Positions 21,351 through 29,925 are shown, numbered from the stretch's first letter. The stretch is DNA of 41,522 bases from an uncultured Prevotella sp. (GCA_937877595.1 CALFIY010000066.1:1-41522), one strand, 5' to 3'. Numbers and translations are program-made. Notes: generated by a model not told the origin, from the letters alone.

Positions 21351-23277
21351 GAAAATACAGATAAACGTAGCCCGAATGGTGGTTGCTCTGACGTTTATCT
21401 TCTCTGGTTTCGTCAAAGCAGTAGACCCCGTAGGCACTCAGTATAAACTTGCCGAGTATCTCTCGGCAATGCATCTGGGAAGTCTTGCTGCCGACTTCAT
21501 CACACTTTCTGCAGCAATAATAATATCTGCTCTGGAATTTGTACTTGGCATATGCCTGCTATTTGGCATACGCCGCCACCTGACGTCAAAGACAGTACTA
21601 ACGCTGATGGCTTTTATGACAGTGCTGACGCTATGGATTGCCCTGTTCGACCCCGTCAGCGACTGCGGATGCTTCGGCGACGCCATCGTCCTGTCGAACG
21701 GGATGACACTGCTGAAAAACGCAGTGCTCCTGGCGTGTGCCGGCATCATCGCATGGCAGCCGAGACTGATGATACGCCTCATCGGAAAGGCAAGCCACTG
21801 GCTTGTGTTCAACTACTCTGTCGTCTTCATCGTAATCCTGTCGGGATGGTCGCTCTACGACCTTCCGCGCTTCGACTTCAGGCCATACCACGTCGGCGTA
21901 AACCTGCGCGAGGGCTGGCAGCAGATGGCACGGGGAGAAGAATCGCCATACGCCGACTTCTTCATCGAACGCATTGAAGACGGCGAAGACATAACCGACT
22001 CGCTACTCAGCGCTGACGGCTACCTCTTCCTTCTCATCTCGCCGCATCTGGAACAGGCCGACGACAGCCAGTTGGACCTGATGAACCAACTATACGACTA
22101 CGCCCAGGAGGAGCACTATCCCTTCTACTGCCTGACAGCGAGCAACCAGCATGCCATTAGCCACTGGCGCGACATGACAGGTGCGGAATACGAATGTTGT
22201 CACACCGACGAGACAACTCTGAAGACCATGATACGCAGCAATCCTGGCGTGATGCTGCTGCACAACGGCGAGATAATACGCAAATGGAGCCACAACTCAC
22301 TGCCCGACGAATACGTACTGAGCGACCGCCTTGAGAATATAAGCCTGGGGAAACCGTCGCCCGACTCCGTGCCGCGCAAGATACTGATGCTGATGATGTG
22401 GTACGTGCTGCCACTGCTGCTGCTCACCATTGCCGACAGACTGTGGGCTTGGTCACGATGGCTGAAGAAGAAAGAAAGACAGAACAAAATATATCAACTC
22501 TTAAAACAACGTAAAAAAATGAGAAAGAAAATTGTAGCAGGCAACTGGAAAATGAACCTGAACCTGCAGGAAGGTGTGGCTCTGGCCAAGGAACTCAAGG
22601 AAGCACTCAATGCCGACAAACCAAACTGCGACGTCGTGATATGCACTCCATTCATACACCTCGCTTCTGTGGCACAGGCCATCGAGGGAAGCGTGATTGC
22701 CCTCGGCGCTGAGAACTGCGCCGACAAGGAGAAGGGCGCCTTCACCGGCGAAGTGAGCGCTGAGATGGTGAAGTCGACAGGTGCCACACACGTTATCCTC
22801 GGCCACTCCGAGCGCCGCGAATACTACAAGGAGACTCCGGAAATACTGAAGGAGAAGGTGCTGCTGGCGCTGAAGAACGGACTGAAGGTCATCTTCTGCA
22901 TCGGCGAGACTCTGCAGGAACGCGAGGCAGAACAGCAGAACGCTGTGGTAAAGGCAGAACTGGAAGGCAGCGTATTCAACCTCAGCGCCGAGGAGTTCAG
23001 CAACATCGTCATCGCCTACGAGCCAATCTGGGCCATCGGCACTGGCAAGACAGCCACAGCAGAACAGGCAGAGGAAATCCATGCCTACATCCGCAGCATC
23101 ATTGCCGAGAAGTACGGACAGGCCGTTGCCGACGCAACAAGCATCCTCTACGGTGGAAGTTGCAAGGCCTCGAATGCTCCCGAACTCTTTGCCAAGCCCG
23201 ACATCGACGGCGGACTCATCGGCGGTGCTTCCCTGAAGTGTGCTGACTTCAAGGGCATCATCGATGCTTGGAAATAA
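21343..23277 (+). CDS. DoxX-like membrane protein in one continuous frame with TpiA
   Basis: One uninterrupted frame of 644 codons joins two proteins that are normally separate neighbours. Residues 1-165 are a DoxX/MauE-like four-helix membrane domain with DPVSDCGCFGDAIVLS. Residues 166-345 are a thioredoxin-like extracytoplasmic part without a CXXC. A final helix lies at 346-366 (ILMLMMWYVLPLLLLTIAD). A basic linker (KKKERQNKIYQLLKQRKK) then leads directly to MRKKIVAGNWKMN, the usual TpiA start. Either a fusion protein is made or the stop codon was lost and TpiA starts internally at 22519. A sequencing error must be excluded. Confidence 0.75.
   Translation: MIRKIQINVARMVVALTFIFSGFVKAVDPVGTQYKLAEYLSAMHLGSLAADFITLSAAIIISALEFVLGICLLFGIRRHLTSKTVLTLMAFMTVLTLWIALFDPVSDCGCFGDAIVLSNGMTLLKNAVLLACAGIIAWQPRLMIRLIGKASHWLVFNYSVVFIVILSGWSLYDLPRFDFRPYHVGVNLREGWQQMARGEESPYADFFIERIEDGEDITDSLLSADGYLFLLISPHLEQADDSQLDLMNQLYDYAQEEHYPFYCLTASNQHAISHWRDMTGAEYECCHTDETTLKTMIRSNPGVMLLHNGEIIRKWSHNSLPDEYVLSDRLENISLGKPSPDSVPRKILMLMMWYVLPLLLLTIADRLWAWSRWLKKKERQNKIYQLLKQRKKMRKKIVAGNWKMNLNLQEGVALAKELKEALNADKPNCDVVICTPFIHLASVAQAIEGSVIALGAENCADKEKGAFTGEVSAEMVKSTGATHVILGHSERREYYKETPEILKEKVLLALKNGLKVIFCIGETLQEREAEQQNAVVKAELEGSVFNLSAEEFSNIVIAYEPIWAIGTGKTATAEQAEEIHAYIRSIIAEKYGQAVADATSILYGGSCKASNAPELFAKPDIDGGLIGGASLKCADFKGIIDAWK
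22519..23277 (+). CDS. tpiA: Triose-phosphate isomerase (internal start of the 644-codon frame)
   Basis: This cytosolic glycolytic enzyme interconverts dihydroxyacetone phosphate and glyceraldehyde 3-phosphate. From the ATG at 22519 it has 252 residues, the normal TpiA length. All catalytic residues are present: K11 in AGNWKMN, H96 in GHSERR, and E168 in AYEPIWAIGTG. The phosphate loop YGGSCKASN and GGLIGGASL are also there. The preceding AAAACAACGTAAAAAA is a typical Bacteroidetes A-rich initiation region, so independent translation is likely even though no stop separates it from the DoxX-like part. Confidence 0.93.
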   Translation: MRKKIVAGNWKMNLNLQEGVALAKELKEALNADKPNCDVVICTPFIHLASVAQAIEGSVIALGAENCADKEKGAFTGEVSAEMVKSTGATHVILGHSERREYYKETPEILKEKVLLALKNGLKVIFCIGETLQEREAEQQNAVVKAELEGSVFNLSAEEFSNIVIAYEPIWAIGTGKTATAEQAEEIHAYIRSIIAEKYGQAVADATSILYGGSCKASNAPELFAKPDIDGGLIGGASLKCADFKGIIDAWK

Positions 23278-23301
23278 ATCAGGCAAGAAAAGACAACTCA
23301 C

Positions 23302-23408
23302 GATAAATGGCAAATGACAACTGAAAAGACAGAAGAGATTATGAAAAAAGCCGACAAAAGGACATTCAGATGGATGATGACTTTATCAGTTGTCATCTGT
23401 CATTTATC
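23302..23408. repeat. 22-bp inverted repeat around the SPOR gene start
   Basis: Arms 23302-23323 and 23387-23408 are complementary at 20 of 22 bases, with 63 bp between. The right arm codes for part of the SPOR protein's signal peptide (SVVICHLS). Both arms resemble TGTCATTTGTCATTT-type spacer repeats. Confidence 0.85.
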
Positions 23409-23961
23409 ATTCTCGCCCGTTGCGGCACAGACCTTTACCCAGCGCATCCAGAAACAGCAGCAGGGGCAAGGCACCGTGACTATACACCAGAGCGACGAAA
23501 TAGAACAACTCGTAAACGACCCCGCTGCCACTGGCGTAAAACCACAACGGCAGACCGTCACCACACAGCCACAGACGCAAAATGCCACGCAGGCCACACA
23601 GGGCAACAGCCACAATACTGCACAGCCTGCACAGCCAACGACATCAGAGGAGACAGCAACGGCAGATGCCGAGCAGAAGGCAACTCCAAAGAACACACGC
23701 AAGGTGATGGGCTACAGGGTGCAGGCATACGCCGGAGGCAACTCGCGAAATGACCGACAGGCTGCAGAGCGGACAGGCAACGCCATACGCTCACAGTTCT
23801 CGGGAGTGCCTGTCTACGTGCATTTCTATTCGCCACGGTGGATTTGCCGGGTGGGAAACTACCGCACCTATGAAGAAGCACACCAGATGATGGTCAACCT
23901 GCATAAGATGGGATACCCGCAGGCCACCATAGTAAGGGGCAAGATAACGGTGCAATACTAA
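23341..23961 (+). CDS. Exported SPOR-domain protein
   Basis: From ATG 23341 it has 206 residues. A signal peptide (MKKADKRTFRWMMTLSVVIC..., cut after PVAAQ) leads into a Gln/Thr-rich linker at about 35-125. A C-terminal SPOR domain spans about 128-206: GYRVQAYAGGNSRNDRQAAE ... VYVHFYSPRWICRVGNYRTYEEAHQMMVNL. SPOR domains bind denuded septal peptidoglycan, so a periplasmic role in division or cell-wall remodelling is expected. It lies between tpiA and folE in the same operon. Confidence 0.88.
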   Translation: MKKADKRTFRWMMTLSVVICHLSFSPVAAQTFTQRIQKQQQGQGTVTIHQSDEIEQLVNDPAATGVKPQRQTVTTQPQTQNATQATQGNSHNTAQPAQPTTSEETATADAEQKATPKNTRKVMGYRVQAYAGGNSRNDRQAAERTGNAIRSQFSGVPVYVHFYSPRWICRVGNYRTYEEAHQMMVNLHKMGYPQATIVRGKITVQY

Positions 23962-23977
23962 TACGTTTTCAGAAAAA

Positions 23978-24568
23978 ATGTTTGAAAATCCAGAAACAGT
24001 TTACTACAGAGAAGGACTGGACGAACTGGCTCACCACTACAAGAACATTCTCGGACTACTGGGCGAAGACCCGCAGCGCGAAGGACTGCTCAAGACACCA
24101 ATGCGGGTAGCCAAGGCGATGCAGGTGCTGACACGCGGATACGAGATGGATGCATGTCAGGTGCTGAAGGATGCGCTCTTCCAGGAAGACTACTCGCAGA
24201 TGGTGATAGTAAAAGACATCGACTTCTGCTCTCTCTGCGAGCACCACATGCTGCCGTTCTACGGCAAGGCACACGTGGCCTATATCCCGAACGGATATAT
24301 CACGGGACTGTCGAAGATAGCACGTGTGGTGGACATCTACAGCCACAGGCTGCAGGTGCAGGAGCGCATGACGCTGCAAATAAAGGAGTGCATTGAGCAG
24401 ACACTGCATCCGCTGGGAGTAATGGTAGTGCTGGAGGCACACCACATGTGCATGCAGATGCGCGGAGTGGAAAAGCAGAACAGCATCACCACTACGAGCG
24501 ACTTCAGCGGCGCTTTCAGCCAAGCCAAGACACGTCAGGAGTTTATGAACCTCATACACAATTCATAG
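23978..24568 (+). CDS. folE: GTP cyclohydrolase I
   Basis: FolE converts GTP to 7,8-dihydroneopterin triphosphate, the first step of folate synthesis. The product has 196 residues. DPQREGLLKTPMRVAKA (31-47) starts the core. Zinc ligands C87 and H90 are in CSLCEHHMLPFYGKAHVAYIP and C158 is in HHMCMQMRGV. GLSKIARVVDIYSHRLQVQERMT is the family signature. It starts 16 bp after the SPOR gene stop. There is no sign of a FolE2 type. Confidence 0.97.
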   Translation: MFENPETVYYREGLDELAHHYKNILGLLGEDPQREGLLKTPMRVAKAMQVLTRGYEMDACQVLKDALFQEDYSQMVIVKDIDFCSLCEHHMLPFYGKAHVAYIPNGYITGLSKIARVVDIYSHRLQVQERMTLQIKECIEQTLHPLGVMVVLEAHHMCMQMRGVEKQNSITTTSDFSGAFSQAKTRQEFMNLIHNS

Positions 24569-24589
24569 CGTTTATCCCTACTAACTATT

Positions 24590-25150
24590 ATGACAACAAT
24601 AAACTACAACAAAGAGACGCCGTTTCAGGCATTCTATCACAGTTGCTTTGGCAAATTTGTCATTCTCGCAGTCTTTATAGGCGCCCTCATGGTGCTGGCA
24701 ATAGCCACCGTACCATCGACGGAGAAAATGGAACGCGAAATGGCCGACAACATCCGCCAGTGCATACAGGAAAACGACAGCATACAGGGCGACGCCATCG
24801 ACGACGCCATCGGCAACATCGGCCGCATCTTTACAGAGGCCGACTCGACGGCAGACGACAAGGAACTGATGGAAACGTTCTACAAATACAACCGCGTGGA
24901 AATAGTACGCCACACGATGTATGCCACAGCACGGCTTTACAATAATTTCCGCCCTGAGGGAGTACGCGTGGGAATAGGAATGTTCGGCGTGGTAATACCT
25001 ACGGTGAACTTCAACGACTTTCTGATGCGCGTAGGACCTGTGCGCCGCACCTACAACCGCGACAGGCTGATAGAGCCAACCTACGACGACTACGTTGGCG
25101 ATAACCCCAACGTCAGGGAATACCACTATCAGGGCGACCCCGACCAGTAA
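24590..25150 (+). CDS. Unknown single-pass membrane protein
   Basis: 186 residues with one hydrophobic helix at about 22-42 (GKFVILAVFIGALMVLAIATV) after a short cytoplasmic N-terminus. A soluble domain of about 140 residues follows, with conserved-looking VGIGMFGVVIPTVNFNDFLMRVGPVRR and a Tyr/Asp-rich C-terminus. I do not recognise the family. Last gene of the DUF1599-folE run, 21 bp after folE, convergent with the receiver/PEP-binding gene 10 bp away. Confidence 0.7.
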   Translation: MTTINYNKETPFQAFYHSCFGKFVILAVFIGALMVLAIATVPSTEKMEREMADNIRQCIQENDSIQGDAIDDAIGNIGRIFTEADSTADDKELMETFYKYNRVEIVRHTMYATARLYNNFRPEGVRVGIGMFGVVIPTVNFNDFLMRVGPVRRTYNRDRLIEPTYDDYVGDNPNVREYHYQGDPDQ

Positions 25151-25159
25151 GCAGTCAAC

Positions 25160-28100
25160 CTATGGCAGCAGCACAACGCCGTGCTGCTTCTTGCCATCCA
25201 TCATAATGCGCAGCGGACGCTCAAACCTCACGTGGCGCACATGCTCACTCTCCTCGACGGCAGGCATGCTGTCGAGGATTTCTTTTTGCATTACTCCATC
25301 GCCGGTATAGGTGTTGATGGTAAAGTAGCCAACGCCAAAGGAAGTAAGATTTTGGAAGAAATGGGTGCCCTGCGACGGATCGACATGGTAGTTTTTCAGT
25401 CCGGCCTCGACGATTACACGCGCGGCGGAGATGTGCGGCCACTTCACGGGAATGCCAAGCCACGGGTCGCTGCTACCCCAACGCCCCGGACCAATCAGAA
25501 TGTAATTCTTGTCGGCATCAAGGAACTTGCGGTTTATCCGCTCTATCTCATCGGCAATGTACGGATTGTTGGCAGCAGTGAAATTGTCGTCGGTCTTGAC
25601 ATAAACCACGTCGACAATGTCCTCCGATATGCCGTGGCCCAGCGAATTGCGGGAACGCAGCAGGCAGGCTGTGTCGGGAATGGCGGCAAGGTCTTCGTCG
25701 AGCACCTGCTTTGAGTCGACAATCGGGCGTATCTGCAACAGATAGAGTTCGCCTTTCATGGTCTGACCTTCTCCCTTTGTGAGATTGCATGCAAACTCTA
25801 TCTCCACAGGGCGCCGCATTTCGTCGGCTCCCAACTGCTGTGCCAACTGAAGCAGTCGGGGCAGTGGGAATACGCCCTGCTGCAAAACGCCGTCGAAAGA
25901 AATAATCTTACGACCGCCCTCGTATATTCCGGGACGGATAATCTGGTCAACGGGGTCATAGGTAGAGGCAATTCCGGTAAGCGCGCCGTCGCGGTCGGCC
26001 TCCTTTACGCGCAGGTTAAGGATATTGAAGCCGTCGTCAACCTTGAATTCGTCGCCGACATGGCTCATGTCGAGAGCATAGAAGCGCGTCTGCGTTTCGC
26101 GAAGGGCTGTCTCCATCTCGCTCGTCTGCAATATCTGAGTAGGATGGTGAGGACTGACGCGCAGCGTCTGGCCGCCGTCAACAATATACTTGCCAAGTCC
26201 CAACGCCAGCGAGGCAATGCCTTCCTCTGCCAGTTCGTCGCCTATGGGATAATAGTTAAGCGAGCGCAACACTCCTGAGAATGTAGGATAAAAACGCGTG
26301 TCGTGTTTCTGACCGACAACCTCCTGCAGTATCACGGCCATCTTCTCCTGGTCTATCACGTTCTGAGTTGCCGTCATATAGGCCTTAGAGTCCCTGTAGT
26401 AGACAGAAGCATAGACACTCTTGATGGCTGAAGCCAGCATGCGCAGCATCTCATACTTGTCGCTAAGGTAGGGTATCATGTACGTAGAGTAGATACCGGC
26501 AAAAGGCTGGTAGTGGCTGTCTTCCAAAAGACTTGACGAGCGCACGGCAATAGGTGACTTGACAGCCTCGAAGAACGTAAAGAAATCGGCGATAAGCGTA
26601 TCGGGCAACTGGGCACGCAGGAAATGGCGCAAGATGTCTTCGTCGGGAGCATCGCTGAGAGCAATAGTCCACAAATTGTTCTTGTCCATGAACTCGTCGA
26701 AGAAGTCGGTACACAGAACCACTGTCTTGGGAATAGAAACTGCAGCATTGTCGAACGTGTTCAACTCCGGATGGCGCTTGATGATATTGTCGAGGAAAGC
26801 CAGGCCACGTCCCTTGCCGCCAAGCGAGCCTTCGCCGATACGGGCAAAGTGGGCAAAGCGGTCGAACTTAAGACGGTCGAACACTGCCACAACGCCGATG
26901 TTCTTCATTCGCCGGTACTGCACAATGGCATCGAAGATTATCTGCCTGTGGGCATCGACAGAAGGCACCTTGTACCACGTGACCTGCTTCAGAAATGCAG
27001 AGACGGGGAAAATGGCACGCGCCGAAAGCCACCTGCTGACGTGGTTGCGCCTAAGATGGCGCATCAGCGAATCGTGGGGAATGGTGAAGATGTTGTCCTG
27101 AAGTTCCTTGAGCGAAGCCACGCGCACCACTTCCGCACGCGTGTCCGGGTCGCGGAAAATGAAATCGCCAAAGCCCATGTGCTCTTCAAGCAGATGGCGC
27201 AGGTCAACGTTCATCTTCTTGGAATTCTTGTCGACAAACTTAAAGCCTTCGTCCTCGGCCTTCTTGCGATTGTGCGTCTCGCTGCTCTCTAAAATCAGCG
27301 GAACATACTCATCGCGCTTGCGTATCTCGCGCAATAGTTTAAGGCCTGCCTCGGCATCGCCTTCTTCCACGTGGCTAAGCCTGCCTTCAGGAGTCTTCAT
27401 GGGGAAGCGCGTATCACTGATAACGCCAAGCACATTGTCGTGGTATTTCTCGTAGATGGCAATGGCCTCCTCGTAATTGGTGGCAAGCACCACCTTCGGA
27501 CGGCCACGCTTGCGCTGAGCAGCGGCATGCGGATTGAGGGCCTCGGTAGAGAAATTCTTGCTCTGTGCAAGGATATAGTTATACAGATTTGGCAGGACAG
27601 AAGAGTAGAAACGGATGTTGTCCTCGACAAGGAGTATCATCTGAACGCCAGCCTCCTTTATGTCATGCTCAATATTCATTCGGTCCTCTATGAGTTTGAT
27701 GATACTGAGTATCAAATTGGTATTCCCAAGCCAGCAGAAGACGAAGTCAAAGATTGACATATTCTCATTCTGCATACGCTTCGTTATACCATGGGAGAAA
27801 GGCGTCAGCACAACACATGGTATGTGCGGTGCCAGTCGCTTCACGTCGCGCGCCACATCGAAGGCATCGTTGTCGGCATTGCCGGGCATGCATATCACCA
27901 AGTCGACATCTGTGGCCTTCAACACCTCGCTGGCTTCCTCTGTTGTAGACACCTGGGTAAACGTAGGCGGATAGCGCAGCCCTAACTCCATATACTCGTC
28001 GAAGATTTTCTCGTCGACGCGCCCGTCGTCTTCAAGCATAAAGGCATCATAGGGATTGGCAACTATCAGGACATTGAAGATGCGGCGGGTCATAAGATTG

Positions 28101-28162
28101 ACAAACGACACATCTTTCAGAAAGAAGTTGTTGAACTCCTGAGGTATTACGGTATTACTCAT
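25160..28162 (-). CDS. Receiver domain fused to PEP/pyruvate-binding (PPDK N-terminal type) domain
   Basis: The start at 28162 gives 1000 residues; the frame is open further upstream but crosses the promoter. Residues 30-160 are a receiver-like fold without clear phospho-sites. Residues 175-330 are a second receiver: LLVEDN (D181), VISDTRFPM (D250), LILESSE (S293/S294) and FVDKNSK (K312), a full phospho-acceptor set with a long insert. Residues 435-900 are the ATP-grasp domain of PEP synthase/PPDK: GEGSLGGKGRGLAFLDNI (444-461) and PIAVRSSSLLEDSHYQPFAGIYST (537-560). I see no phospho-histidine swivel or PEP-binding barrel. A conserved C-terminal block has IGPGRWGSSDPWLGIPVKW. The activity is uncertain; complete PEP synthase function is unlikely. 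Confidence 0.8.
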   Translation of the reverse strand: MSNTVIPQEFNNFFLKDVSFVNLMTRRIFNVLIVANPYDAFMLEDDGRVDEKIFDEYMELGLRYPPTFTQVSTTEEASEVLKATDVDLVICMPGNADNDAFDVARDVKRLAPHIPCVVLTPFSHGITKRMQNENMSIFDFVFCWLGNTNLILSIIKLIEDRMNIEHDIKEAGVQMILLVEDNIRFYSSVLPNLYNYILAQSKNFSTEALNPHAAAQRKRGRPKVVLATNYEEAIAIYEKYHDNVLGVISDTRFPMKTPEGRLSHVEEGDAEAGLKLLREIRKRDEYVPLILESSETHNRKKAEDEGFKFVDKNSKKMNVDLRHLLEEHMGFGDFIFRDPDTRAEVVRVASLKELQDNIFTIPHDSLMRHLRRNHVSRWLSARAIFPVSAFLKQVTWYKVPSVDAHRQIIFDAIVQYRRMKNIGVVAVFDRLKFDRFAHFARIGEGSLGGKGRGLAFLDNIIKRHPELNTFDNAAVSIPKTVVLCTDFFDEFMDKNNLWTIALSDAPDEDILRHFLRAQLPDTLIADFFTFFEAVKSPIAVRSSSLLEDSHYQPFAGIYSTYMIPYLSDKYEMLRMLASAIKSVYASVYYRDSKAYMTATQNVIDQEKMAVILQEVVGQKHDTRFYPTFSGVLRSLNYYPIGDELAEEGIASLALGLGKYIVDGGQTLRVSPHHPTQILQTSEMETALRETQTRFYALDMSHVGDEFKVDDGFNILNLRVKEADRDGALTGIASTYDPVDQIIRPGIYEGGRKIISFDGVLQQGVFPLPRLLQLAQQLGADEMRRPVEIEFACNLTKGEGQTMKGELYLLQIRPIVDSKQVLDEDLAAIPDTACLLRSRNSLGHGISEDIVDVVYVKTDDNFTAANNPYIADEIERINRKFLDADKNYILIGPGRWGSSDPWLGIPVKWPHISAARVIVEAGLKNYHVDPSQGTHFFQNLTSFGVGYFTINTYTGDGVMQKEILDSMPAVEESEHVRHVRFERPLRIMMDGKKQHGVVLLP

Positions 28163-28184
28163 CGATTTTGCAATATAGACTTTG

Positions 28185-28192
28185 CAAAGATA
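28185..28192 (-). promoter_or_regulatory. Promoter -7 box of the receiver/PEP-binding gene
   Basis: Minus-strand TATCTTTG followed by CA, 22 bp before the start at 28162. No TTTG box at the normal distance. Confidence 0.7.
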
Positions 28193-28222
28193 GCGTTTTT
28201 TTAAGTTTCGCGCCGTCTGACG

Positions 28223-28244
28223 ACAGGAGAATTTTAACTCCTGT
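28223..28244. promoter_or_regulatory. Perfect dyad in the divergent promoter region
   Basis: ACAGGAG (28223-28229) and CTCCTGT (28238-28244) are separated by 8 AT-only bases. The dyad lies about 30 bp upstream of the minus-strand -7 box. No T-run follows on either strand, so an operator is more likely than a terminator. Confidence 0.5.
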
Positions 28245-28253
28245 TCTAAAATA

Positions 28254-28283
28254 AATAATGTACGTGCGCGTGTGTACATTATT
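28254..28283. promoter_or_regulatory. 10-bp inverted repeat overlapping the transporter promoter
   Basis: AATAATGTAC (28254-28263) and GTACATTATT (28274-28283) form a perfect inverted repeat with a 10-bp spacer. It ends 5 bp before the -7 box at 28289 and covers the missing -33 region. Candidate activator or repressor site. Confidence 0.6.
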
Positions 28284-28288
28284 TTATA

Positions 28289-28296
28289 TACCTTTG
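28289..28296 (+). promoter_or_regulatory. DASS transporter promoter -7 box
   Basis: TACCTTTG followed by CA, 46 bp before the start at 28343. There is no TTTG at -33; the inverted repeat occupies that position, which would suit an activator-dependent promoter. Confidence 0.75.
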
Positions 28297-28342
28297 CAGC
28301 CGAAAAAAATGCTATTAACTACATAAATAATTCGGAAAAGAA

Positions 28343-29848
28343 ATGTTTCATATCTACAAAGGCTACGAACTTGTGGAAGCCTACCACAACATGCGCCTTC
28401 ACCGCAGATTCCATCCCAGCGAGGGTTTCAAGAAAACCACTCAGGCCATAATCGTCCTGATAGTGACGCTGCTGCTATGGAACCTGCCCACCACAGCGTT
28501 CGGAATAGACGGGCTGACAGTGGTACAACAGCGCATAATAGCAATTTTCGCCTTTGCCACTCTGATGTGGATAATGGAGGTAGTATCGTCGTGGGCTACA
28601 TCGGTAGCCATAATCGGAATGATGCTGCTCTTCACGTCGGACAGCGGCATAAAATGGATGTGCAATCCCGACGAAGTAGGCCAACTGCTGAGTTACAAAG
28701 CAATCATGGCAACGTTTGCAGACCCTGTGATAATGCTCTTCATCGGTGGTTTCATCCTGGCTATTGCCGCCACTAAGACGGGACTTGACACACAACTTGC
28801 AAAGGTGCTGCTCAAGCCGTTCGGCAATAAGAGCGACAATGTCCTGCTGGGCTTTCTGCTCATCACTGGCCTGTTTTCGATGTTTGTCTCCAACACTGCC
28901 ACGGCAGCAATGATGCTTACCTTCCTGACGCCTGTGTTCAAGCAGTTGCCACCGGAAGGCAAAGGGCGCATAGCAATGGCGCTGTCCATTCCTGTAGCAG
29001 CCAATCTCGGGGGCATGGGAACACCCATCGGTACACCTCCGAACACCATAGCCATGAAGTATCTGAACGACCCCGAAGGTCTCAACCTCGGCATCGGCTT
29101 CGGACAGTGGATGATGTTCATGCTGCCGCTGGTTCTGCTGTTGCTGTTCATCAGTTGGTGGATGCTGAAAACTATGTTCCCATTCTCACAGAAAACGGTG
29201 AAACTGGAAATAGAGGGCGAAATGAAGCGCAACACGCAGACATACATTGTCATCGTCACCTTCTTCGTCACCGTTGCACTCTGGTTACTCGACACCGTGA
29301 CAGGCATCAATTCGTATACCGTGGCGCTTATTCCCTTCGTGGTGTTTGCACTCACCGGAGTTATCAACAAGCGCGACCTTGAGCAGATAAACTGGTCTGT
29401 GATCTGGATGGTGGCTGGCGGATTTGCCCTTGGATACGGACTCAACGCATCAGGGCTGGCAGCCAACGCTGTGGAGAGCATCCCGTTTGGCTCGTTCTCG
29501 CCGATACTGATACTTATATTTTCCGGACTTATCTGCTACGGACTGAGCAACTTCATTTCCAATTCCGCTACAGCGGCTCTGCTCATGCCGATACTGGCAT
29601 TTGTATGTGGAGCAATGGGCGACATACTGGCTCCGATAGGTGGTACGACAACCGTACTCATAGGCATTGCCGTCGCTGCAAGTTCTGCCATGGTACTGCC
29701 AATCAGCACACCGCCGAATGCGCTCGCCTACGCAACAAATCTCGTACAGCAGAAGGATATGTCAAAAATAGGGCTGCTCATCGGCATCATCTCAATGGGA
29801 TTGGGATATGCGCTGCTATACCTGATAGGCACTCTGCATCTTCTTTGA
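28343..29848 (+). CDS. DASS (SLC13) family anion:Na+ symporter
   Basis: A 501-residue inner-membrane transporter, probably for dicarboxylates, sulfate or similar divalent anions with sodium. It has 11-12 hydrophobic segments. The two family hairpins are visible: SNTATAAMMLTFLTPV and, in the second half, SNFISNSATAALLMPIL (both SNT/SNS-type Na+ and substrate sites). GGMGTPIGTPPNTIA and VLPISTPPNALAYA are the paired second motifs. The substrate cannot be read. It is monocistronic, with a strong terminator, and divergent from the receiver/PEP-binding gene. Confidence 0.92.
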   Translation: MFHIYKGYELVEAYHNMRLHRRFHPSEGFKKTTQAIIVLIVTLLLWNLPTTAFGIDGLTVVQQRIIAIFAFATLMWIMEVVSSWATSVAIIGMMLLFTSDSGIKWMCNPDEVGQLLSYKAIMATFADPVIMLFIGGFILAIAATKTGLDTQLAKVLLKPFGNKSDNVLLGFLLITGLFSMFVSNTATAAMMLTFLTPVFKQLPPEGKGRIAMALSIPVAANLGGMGTPIGTPPNTIAMKYLNDPEGLNLGIGFGQWMMFMLPLVLLLLFISWWMLKTMFPFSQKTVKLEIEGEMKRNTQTYIVIVTFFVTVALWLLDTVTGINSYTVALIPFVVFALTGVINKRDLEQINWSVIWMVAGGFALGYGLNASGLAANAVESIPFGSFSPILILIFSGLICYGLSNFISNSATAALLMPILAFVCGAMGDILAPIGGTTTVLIGIAVAASSAMVLPISTPPNALAYATNLVQQKDMSKIGLLIGIISMGLGYALLYLIGTLHLL

Positions 29849-29871
29849 TATACCTTACTCATAATAGGCTT

Positions 29872-29902
29872 CCGCTCCCCACGCAAAGGGGAGCGGTTTT
29901 TT
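29872..29902 (+). terminator. Intrinsic terminator of the DASS transporter
   Basis: CCGCTCCCC (29872-29880) pairs perfectly with GGGGAGCGG (29888-29896) and is followed by TTTTTT. Confidence 0.95.
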
Positions 29903-29925
29903 GTTATAAAAAAACATGCCAAAAT

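Noticed and set aside
28163..28279. 39-residue upstream extension of the receiver/PEP-binding protein
   Set aside because: It would cross the -7 box at 28185-28192 and the divergent dyads, and has no family resemblance.
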